Source of the DNA: Mermis nigrescens | Lineage: Eukaryota > Nematoda > Enoplea > Mermithida > Mermithidae | Direction of reading: 5' to 3' | Length of the DNA stretch: 64,000 nt | Assembly: GCA_036768485.1 (NCBI GenBank) | Contig: JAVLUZ010000142.1 | Coordinates: 514,153 to 578,152, forward strand | Shown here: in pieces, positions 56,886 through 64,000 of the stretch | Layout: each line of letters starts with the position of its first letter | How positions within the stretch are numbered: position 1 is the first letter of the stretch | The notes under the pieces: model-generated | The model's database searches: none | Seen by the model: the letters and a program-made list of their open reading frames with translations, nothing else | What the model was told of the DNA's origin: nothing | Program-made: the position numbers and the translations under genes

Positions 56886-58875
56886 TAGGGATGCAAGGGG
56901 TACCCGAACCCGAACCCGAATACTCGGGTACCCGAACAAAATTCAGGACCCGAACCTGAACCTGAACCCGAATAAAGTGAACTTGACTACCCGAACCCGA
57001 CCAAACCCGAATAAAATTATTATAACTACCCGAACTCGAACCCGAACCCAAATGTTTATGGATTTTATTCGGGTTTATTCGGGTATTTTTAAGCTCTAAA
57101 ATCCCAAAATTGTATGTCAAAGATTCAAAAATTTTCGGCTTTTTGCGCCGTTTTCAGTTTGCTCGACCCTAAAACGCTGAATTTCATTTAGTTATCAAGT
57201 ACACATAAATGGCTGTGTAATTAAGTGGTATATTTCAATCGTTTCACGTGGATTTTTAATCTTTTTATTTCACAAAACGATTGCCAAATGATATTGTATA
57301 AAATGCTAAACATTGCTTCTTTGGTCGTAATTAAACTTGGCTTCTATCAAATTTAACTTCACGAATAACAGTTTTTCGGCAGTTTCTCCATGCAAGAAAT
57401 TTCGTTGTTAATGTTATATTGTAGGTGTATATCAGACACAATACACAGAGCGCTACCTCTCACTTACATTAGCATTCTTGCACACTGAGAGGAGGAAGGA
57501 AAATCACTGGAAATTTGAGTCGAAACATTTTGAATAATTAAGCACTAGGCATCTAATAATAATAAAAATTGTAACATCTGGCTTACATGTACCCAGTGTT
57601 TTTTTGTACTCGGAAAAGATTTTTACCGATGTACAAAGACTTTTTGGGAAGATAAAAATTGAAAAAAAGGTCTGAAACTCGCAAAAATTTTCGGCGCTTC
57701 ACGCCGAAATGATAATAGCAGAAATTGCATTCCAAATAGGGATTGTTGCCCTAAGAGACCCAGAAATTAGCTGAAATACACTACCAAAAGTCGAACAACT
57801 CTGTTCTTACCACACTAAAATCGCTACTGTGCCATATTATAGTACCCAAAAATTTGTATGTACAAAATGTGCAAAGATTTTTGGGAAGACAAAAACTGTA
57901 AAAAGGTGGAAAATTCCTAAAAATTTTCGGGGCTTCGCGTCGAAATGAGTAATTGTTTGTCCTATATATCCTTAAAATGGCAGAATTTGCATTTACAATG
58001 GAAAAATAACAAATTTTTTGGCGCTTCGCGCCGTTTTACGACAATTCTTAGTGATTTTGCCTTTAGAGACCCAGAAATTAGCTAAAATACACTACCAAAA
58101 GTCGAACAACTATGTTTTTACCATACTAAAATCGCTACTGCACCATATTATAGTACCTAAAAATTTGTGTGTACAAAATGTGCAACGATTTTTGGGAAGA
58201 CAAAAACTGTAAAAAGGTGGAAAATTCCTAAAACTTTTTAGAATGGAAAAATGTCAAATTTTTCGGCGCTTCGCGCCGTTTTAAGACAATCCTTAGTGAT
58301 TTTGCCCTTATAGACCCAGAAATTAGCTATAATACACTACCAAAAGTCGAACAACTCTGTTTTTACCACACCAAAATCGCTACTGTACCATATTATACTA
58401 CCCAAAAATTTGTATGTACAAAATGTACAAAAGATTTTTGGGAAGACAAAAACTGTAAAAAGGCGTAAAGTTCCCGAAAATTTTTGGCGCTTCGCGCCAG
58501 AAATGAGTAATTGTTTGTCCTGCATATCTTTAAAATGGCAGAATGTGCATATTATATACACAAACATGTGCATGTACAAAATGTACAAAGACTTTTTAGG
58601 TACCATCTTTGTACATGTACAAACGGACCTTGTACAAAAAAGAAACACTGCATGTACCTAGGAAATTCGCTAAACACTGGTATTCTTATATACTTACTGA
58701 AATACCCGAACCCGAACCCGATCGGGTATTGATTTTATTGATTTTGATACCCGAACCCGAATAAATTGAAGTAGACTACCCGAAGCCGAATCCGAACCCG
58801 AATAAACTTGGATGAACTACCCGAACCCGAACCCGATCCCGAATACACCAAAATTCACTACCCGTTGCATCCCTA
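56886..58875. mobile_element. hAT-like element, TAGGGATGCAA ends, CCCGAA subterminal arrays
   Basis: Ends TAGGGATGCAAGGGG and CCCGTTGCATCCCTA with perfect CTGAGCAA copies (56878-56885, 58876-58883). (ACCCGAACCCGA) arrays occupy both subterminal regions (56895-57080, 58700-58850). The outer 11 bases equal those of 49838-51826 but the array differs completely. It contains the nested TE-C at 57594-58650. Confidence 0.9.
57594..58650. mobile_element. TE-C element with expanded internal repeats
   Basis: Ends CAGTGTTTTTTTGTAC and TACAAAAAAGAAACACTG, flanked by CATGTACC at 57586-57593 and 58651-58658. The internal hairpin-bearing unit is repeated more than in the 50562 copy, with hairpins near 57689, 57929, 58018, 58264 and 58482. 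1057 bp. Confidence 0.88.
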
Positions 58876-59300
58876 CTGAGCAATATGGTTGCATGATGCT
58901 GTTCCTGCGATGTAAAATCGAAAAGTCGGCGCTTCGCGCTGTGACAGCTTCTATCGTTGTGCTGCAGAAAAACTCAAAAAATTAACGCTTCGAGCGCATA
59001 ATAAGTATTTTTTCATGAAAATTAAAAGACATAAATTTTTTAATGGTTTAAATAGTACGGAACAATGTGAAAAGCCCCAAAAACATGTTATTGAGCGGCC
59101 CTCCCTTTTTTGCGGTTTTTTTAAATTGAAAAAAAAACATTTATTTTGGATTCCTCTCCGGGCTAAAATTGTGGCTACGCCTATGATGTTGCAGGTACAC
59201 ATATGTATTAACATAGTCATATTGTAAGAGCGCATGCATGCTGTCGTTAGCATCTGATGAAACGAAAGAAACTTGCTTGCAACCGGATTCGAAACGTGGA

Positions 59301-59544
59301 CACAAGTGGGCGTGAGGAGTATGCACTCCCCATCCCCCTTAGAAACCAAAATACCCCGCCTTAGAATTCAAATTTTGAAATTTTTTTGTTGTTTTTTTCG
59401 CAATTTTTTGATGCCAATAGATAGTGCTCGATTAGAAACGTTGAAAAATGGTGTTATCTCGACATACCACCATTTCTGAGACTATTTTTTGACCTCTGGA
59501 AAATCTTGAACTCCCACCCAGAATTTTGGTGCTGCCCACCTATG
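59301..59544 (+). mobile_element. MITE-A copy, 244 bp
   Basis: Ends CACAAGTGGGCG and GCCCACCTATG. Flanks AACGTGGA and AACATGGA (7 of 8) are an aged duplication. The conserved core GATGCCAATAGATAG is present. Confidence 0.75.
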
Positions 59545-59685
59545 AACATGGACCTCTTGCTCCAAGGCCCAGAACCTTAACCAATCGACTAAGCTGGTTC
59601 ATTTCGATTATGAACTCAAGTTTTTCTTAATGTTTTGCATTAGTTTAGCTAACTGCTTTTCAGGCTTAGGCTTAGTAATATGTAT

Positions 59686-59997
59686 TCATGACTGATTACA
59701 ATATTGGTGTAAGCGTTTGAAATAAGCCTGAGTAATGGGATGCGATGCGACGAACAAAACGAGCGAAGCAAAAAATAAAATAAATATTAAAGATAAATAA
59801 AATAAGTTACACAATAAGTTGTGCGCTATCTGTGTTTCTCCACGATGTATGCTACTACTTTCCTTTGTCAGGTCGGTAAATATCTTCTCCAATTCTGCAG
59901 TGCGCCCATTAAGTAATAATTTAGCCGAAGATTGATTTTTTAAGCAGTGATTGCCTCTTTGTAAAGTTCTTATATTGCGAAATCCGATTGAAGTCAC
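59686..59997 (-). CDS. Candidate small single-pass membrane protein
   Basis: A complete ATG-to-TGA frame of 103 codons on the - strand. Residues about 30-65 are polar and could form a helix (TAELEKIFTDLTKESSSIHR). Residues about 66-90 are strongly hydrophobic (LFYLSLIFILFFASLVLFVA), followed by a short basic tail (YFKRLHQYC). The composition and tidy ending look real, but I do not recognise a family. Its ATG lies 25 bp from the ATG of the + strand gene at 60023, suggesting a shared promoter. Alternatively it is a chance ORF in AT-rich DNA. Confidence 0.45.
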   Translation of the reverse strand: MTSIGFRNIRTLQRGNHCLKNQSSAKLLLNGRTAELEKIFTDLTKESSSIHRGETQIAHNLLCNLFYLSLIFILFFASLVLFVASHPITQAYFKRLHQYCNQS

Positions 59998-60022
59998 GAA
60001 AATTTTTTGATTTCGTCTTCAA

Positions 60023-60462
60023 ATGAACTGGAAGCCCACGTGTGCACGCGGTGAAGCGAAATTTGTTAGCACGTTTAAGCTGATTAACAGACGGCCGTTC
60101 AATTTGGCGAACTATCCTCCTCAGCCAACACGCAGCGCGTACAGACTTTGCCGAAATTTGACTCCAAGGAGTAGGACTAGTCAAAAAAGTGCATCAATAA
60201 ATCAGCGTACGGAATTGGTCACTCCAAATCAAAGGTCTAGTCAACTCGCTGCTTTTAAAGTCATCACTAAATACAAACTCAGAAGATCATCGATATCGCA
60301 ATACAAAAAGTCTTGTAAAATTTCCAAGTCCCCTTATGTGCCAAAGCAGCGAATAAGCAGATTTACGATTGATAGACGAATCGCTCCCCAAAAACAAAAT
60401 TCATTTGTATCTGCTTACCCTAAAACGAGTTGGAGACGATGGAACGGACATTCACAAGCGAG
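60023..60462 (+). CDS. Probable first exon of a ZC3H3-like CCCH zinc-finger protein
   Basis: ATG at 60023 is chosen because an in-frame TGA lies just upstream (60008) with no acceptor between. The 146 codons are rich in Lys, Arg, Ser and Gln, with patches such as ITKYKLRRSSI and FTIDRRIAPQKQ, as in the basic N-terminal part of ZC3H3-type RNA-processing proteins. The donor GCGAG/GTATGT at 60463 leaves phase 2, which joins in frame to the zinc-finger exon at 63282 (AG plus A, Arg). The link between the two exons rests on matching phase and strand; there is no transcript. A transposon starts six bases into the intron. Confidence 0.5.
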
Positions 60463-60469
60463 GTATGTA

Positions 60470-61143
60470 CAGTGGTCGCCATGAAAGATGACGCGCCATC
60501 ACCCTCAGAATTATAATGGATGGTGCGTCGCGAGCGCCGCGTTACATCCATCATGCGCCATCATCTCTTTTTCTATTCAGCGCCATTAACCTCCATCATC
60601 CCAGCTAATCTGGCGATGGGACGGCACAGTTTAGCTATTAATAGCGCCAACAAGGAAGCGCTGCACGTGAATGCTGGCGCGCTTCCATCTTGTTGGTGCT
60701 ATTAATAGCTAAATTGCGCCGTCTGCATCGCCAGATTAACGGGATGATGGAGGTTAATGGCGCTGAATAGAAAATAAGGAAAGATGGCGTATGATGGACG
60801 TAACGCGGCGTGCCACCATCCATTATAATTCTGAGGGTGATGGCCATACGTGGGCAGCAAGAAAATTCTGGGGGGGGGTGCAAGATTTTTTTGAAGGTCG
60901 AAAAATGGCCTTAAAAATGGTGGTATGGCGATAAAAACACCATTTTTCGACGTTTCTCATCAAGCACTATCCATTGGCATCAAAAAATTGCGAAAAAAAC
61001 GAGAAAAATTTTCAAAAATTGAATTCTGGGGGGGTATTTTGATTTCTGGGGGGGTATTTTGGTTTCTGGGGGGTGCATACCTCCCCAAACCCCCCCCACG
61101 CCCAGGTGTGGTGATGGCGCGTCATCTTTCATGGCGACCACTG
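60470..61143. mobile_element. Tc1/mariner-type hairpin MITE containing a nested MITE-A
   Basis: Ends CAGTGGTCGCCATGAAAG and CTTTCATGGCGACCACTG, each bordered by TA (60468-60469, 61144-61145). Without the nested element the ~400-bp sequence is one long imperfect palindrome (for example ATTATAATGGATGG with CCATCCATTATAAT). The TA target and CAGTGG end fit Tc1/mariner. No coding sequence. Confidence 0.85.
60845..61110 (-). mobile_element. MITE-A nested in the hairpin MITE
   Basis: Starts CATACGTGGGCAGC and ends CACGCCCAGGTGTG, flanked by perfect GTGATGGC copies (60837-60844, 61111-61118). The interrupted arm can be compared with its intact partner on the other side (GCGCCATCACC near 60492), which proves the ends and the 8-bp duplication. 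Confidence 0.93.
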
Positions 61144-61225
61144 TAGGCCTCAAATTTCCCCATAGGGGCGGGTATGGGTTGCCTACCTGTGTAGTATCCA
61201 AGCTTGGCAATTTTTGCTGTCTATC

Positions 61226-61945
61226 CACTGTTTTTTTTTGTACAAGACAAAGATTTTGAGGCTCGTACAAAGATTTTTGGAGCCATCTTTGTACAATGTA
61301 CAAAGACTTTTTGGGGTAAAGTAATAGTAATTTCAACGTTTTTTGGAGTATTTTTTAGCAAAAGTTCAAAAACTTTTCGGCGCTTCGCGTTGAGTATCAT
61401 AATTACATTCTATTTAGCTCCAAGCGCGGGCATTTAGCACTCCAAAATCTATTTGTTAGCATCTTTGTACAGATTGAAGCATCTTTTACATCTATTTCTA
61501 CTGTTTTATAAATATTTTATGCAGAAAAAAGAACAATAAACAACTTTGCACTGTTTTCTGCCGTTTGAAGATAAAATTGACTCTTATCTTTGCGTTGCAT
61601 TAAATTCATAAGCAAATTGATGTCTATTATGAGATTCAGTCAGCACATTGCAACCGCTTATTATTTATAATTGTGTAACACAAGTCATTTTAACTTGCTG
61701 AGTCGAATTTTATCTGTAATTTCAACCTAAGATTCATGAAAATTTTGGCGTTTCGGGCCGAACTAATATAACCAGCTGAATTTAGTACAAACTTACACCT
61801 TTAGCGAAGCGTGCAAGTCACGGATAACAATCTAGTAGTATGTAAAAATGTGTACATTCAATTGCATATCTATATGTTATATGTACAAATAAATTTTCGC
61901 TCGTACAAAGACTTTTTCCGGAGATCTTTGTACATCTACAAAGAG
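61226..61945 (-). mobile_element. TE-C copy, reverse of 24993-25737
   Basis: Starts CACTGTTTTTTTTTGTAC and follows the 25-kb copy in reverse (AAGCATCTTTTACATC, AGAAAAAAGAACAATAAAC). The far end is cut after CTACAAAGAG. One hairpin, CGGCGCTTCGCG, near 61378. It lies in the intron of the ZC3H3-like gene. Confidence 0.75.
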
Positions 61946-63281
61946 TTGCATTAAATGTGTGTGTCTGTCAGATGATTTTCGGCGCCATTGTTGGTTTTAA
62001 AAAATTTTGAGCGTTTCTCTAACAATCTCTATTACGGTGGAAGTGCATCTGGCCGTTAAAACGTGAGGAACATGAAGATCCATATTTTAAAATGTAAACA
62101 AGAATAACTTTATATTAATTATGCGTATTTTTGAGCCAAAATTTTGAGTGGCTGGGCGGTAGTCGGCCATTTAGGTAGAAATGACTTTCTGTCATTGATG
62201 CGCAAGGTCAGGGTCGGCAGTGGGTATATAAATCCCAGATATCCCAAACAGTAAATTAAGTTTTTACGATTTTTTGCTATTCAAACGACGAAAATAATCA
62301 AAATAGCCTATCAGACGCTTTTTCGTGATAAGCATGCTTAATTCATTTTGACTGCATTATATCGCTTTCAACACTGAAAAATAGAGAAATTGATCACACA
62401 AGGGCATAGGGTGGGTTGAGAGGCGGTGTTATAATTACCCCTCTTTCGTATTTCTAAAAAGTTGGTTACCGTACAGGCGATTTTGGTGAAATATAACTTG
62501 CTGCTAGGAAAATGTTGATTTTATAGTGGAAAAATACAGCTCAGTTAGTCAAAGGTTCAGTCAGCCAGGTCAGCCTATTGCAAAAGTGTTGATTTTTATA
62601 GTCATACACTTTTTGTCAATTTTTCGTCACATAATGTGAATGATCCCCTTAGCATATTTTCCAAAATGAGCTTTTTTCGAAAAAAATACATTTTAGAATT
62701 GAATTCATTTACCTTCTAAGCTTAATGACAGCGTTTAAACGCGCTCAAGTAGATAATAATATCAATACACGACTTGGTAAGAAATGGATGTTTTGTATTA
62801 TCTATATTTACTACTATATTTATGACCGTTTCCGAATTGAACCCTCCTCCCCTGGTCACCCCTACCTCGCCCACCTATGAAGTCTATCAGTTTTGGGTGC
62901 TTTTTGGCATTTTTATCATTTTTTGTCCTCAAAAATGATGCAAAGACGTGCCGTGAGCTCAAAATCGCTGGACAGTACCTGTCTGGCTTACCCTTCAGGG
63001 GATAATCTCTCACCTCCTATGTGCATGCATGATGTAACGGCTCAGAATTTCAAGAAGGGGTTCCCCGACCATTTATAACGGGGAGGGGAATGGCCTCCCA
63101 ATTTTTGGCCAAAACAGCACGAAAACATTCGAAAATGGCCAAAAAACGCAAATTTTTGCCGAAAATCGAGGTTTAAATTTTCTGACTTTGAGTATAGGGG
63201 CCGACCAACTACGGCTGGGGGTCCGGGTCCCTCCTGTTACGTGTGTGATCCTTTTGTGTGATATCTTTAATTGGCTTATAG
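61946..63281. other. Intron of the ZC3H3-like gene, distal part
   Basis: Bases about 63075-63210 belong to the repeat also seen at 29270-29420. The rest holds no recognised element or exon. Confidence 0.45.
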
Positions 63282-63452
63282 AAAATGCGTCCGCAAAAGC
63301 ATCTATCGCCTGTTGTACGGTCGAAATAAAACCGTCCGGTCTAAGTCAAAAATTAATCGAATTTGCTTGAATTTCGTCAATTACGGAAAGTGTCGCCGTG
63401 GTTCGGATTGTAAATTGCGCCATGATCCGGATAAAGTTTCAATATGTCCATT
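63282..63452 (+). CDS. CCCH zinc-finger exon of a ZC3H3-like gene
   Basis: After GGCTTATAG the phase-2 frame reads KCVRKSIYRLLYGRN, then ICLNFVNYGKC, RRGSDC, KLRH, DPDKVSICP. The Cys-His spacing is C-X8-C-X5-C-X3-H, a CCCH finger. The NYGKCRRGSDC and HDPDKV sequences resemble the first finger of ZC3H3, a nuclear factor for mRNA 3' processing and export. The final Cys-Pro would start the second finger. The donor TT/GTAAGC at 63453 leads out of view. CPSF4-type fingers are an alternative, but HDPDKV favours ZC3H3. Confidence 0.7.
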
Positions 63453-64000
63453 GTAAGCGTGTTTTAAATTATGCGTTGACAGATAAATGTATAATTTTGA
63501 AAAATTTTAATATTTTAGGATCATATTTAGAAAAATATTCGCTTATTTCCATATCTTTCCCCACAATTAAGAGAGGATCGAGTGGTTATTTTTGAAAAAA
63601 CCTTTATTTTTTACTAAAAATTGATAGAATGCCCGAAACAAATTACTTTTTTGCATTTAAAATTAAGTTAAAAGTCAAAAATCGCAACGTATACATACAG
63701 AATGGGCAAGACATTCGATTTCGGTGGGAGATTTCCCACCTTATATTGGCAACGTCTTATCTATAGGGTGACCGAAAATTCTTTTGAAGGTCAAAAATTG
63801 CCGAAAACAGATTTTAATGTTAAAATTTCGCCAACTAAACTCGAAAATGTTCATCTCCACGCGGCGTGTGATTCCATTCTTTGATAAGGACATTAAAAAG
63901 CGCAGAATTTCTAGAGGCATCGGTCGGTAATATTTGGAGCGAGGGTAAGTGACCTGATTTTCGGCCAAAATTGGAAAAATACCCAAATATGTGATAAAAC
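63453..64000. other. Next intron of the ZC3H3-like gene, no exon found
   Basis: No continuation of the zinc-finger array was recognised before the window ends. The next CCCH exon is presumably to the right. Confidence 0.5.

Larger units (their letters stand above)
56798..59185. mobile_element. Possible outer element with GGCGTAGCCA ends
   Basis: The left CACTGGCGTAGCCA and right TGGCTACGCCTATG are inverted. Flanks GTGTAGCA and ATGTTGCA agree at 6 of 8 positions. CAYWGGCGTAGCCA resembles known hAT-type ends. It encloses the 56886-58875 element and one hairpin near 58926. Removing the nested element leaves about 390 bp. Confidence 0.5.

Noticed and set aside
1..64000. tRNA or rRNA genes
   Set aside because: I looked for B-box-like GGTTCRAATCC and cloverleaf pairs and for rRNA core motifs by eye and found none. 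A covariance-model scan would be needed to be sure.

Overview
This window looks like nuclear DNA of an animal, most probably a nematode. It is AT-rich, its genes are split by introns of 0.8 to 6.5 kb, and most of its length is transposon sequence. The strongest taxonomic hint is a non-alpha nicotinic acetylcholine receptor subunit. Its M1-M3 region (IPTVLMAFLSM, EKVTLTIS, LLLVSKILPPTS, IPLMAKYLLLTF) resembles, from memory, the ACR-2/ACR-3/UNC-29 group of nematodes. The species cannot be named from the sequence alone.

Genes: (1) + strand, 2592-16762, is the 3' six exons of the receptor subunit, from the Cys-loop to the stop codon, including a 17-nt microexon; its 5' exons lie before the window or were not recognised. 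(2) - strand, 30931-22015, is a complete three-exon gene for RNA polymerase III subunit RPC6 (POLR3F, about 328 aa), converging on the receptor gene. (3) + strand, from 60023 past the right edge, is a probable ZC3H3-like CCCH zinc-finger gene (two exons visible). (4) - strand, 59997-59686, is a possible small single-pass membrane protein whose ATG is 25 bp from the ATG of gene 3, facing away.

Layout: 1-16.8 kb receptor gene with short non-autonomous elements in its introns; 16.8-22 kb convergent intergenic DNA with MITEs and a truncated PIF/Harbinger element; 22-31 kb POLR3F with tandem repeats in its introns; 31-35 kb hairpin-bearing satellite; 35-59 kb a dense mass of nested transposons, mostly hAT-like; 59-64 kb the divergent gene pair and further MITEs. 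Many element boundaries are fixed by perfect 8-bp target duplications that can be read directly (for example AAGCGGTG, GAAAACAC, ATAGCACA, GAAGGAAA, GTATTAAG, GGTGGTAC, CTGAGCAA, CATGTACC, GTGATGGC, GCGACCGC, GTGACAAC).

Two patterns stand out. First, several hAT-like families carry family-specific arrays of short repeats just inside their ends, and two elements with the same outer end carry different arrays. Second, a tiny hairpin, GGCGC-GAA-GCGCC or its complement, recurs about thirty times between 25.5 and 61.4 kb in unrelated repeats. In addition, three partial copies of gene pieces (one receptor exon start, and two segments of POLR3F) each lie just upstream, in the sense of transcription, of the piece they copy.
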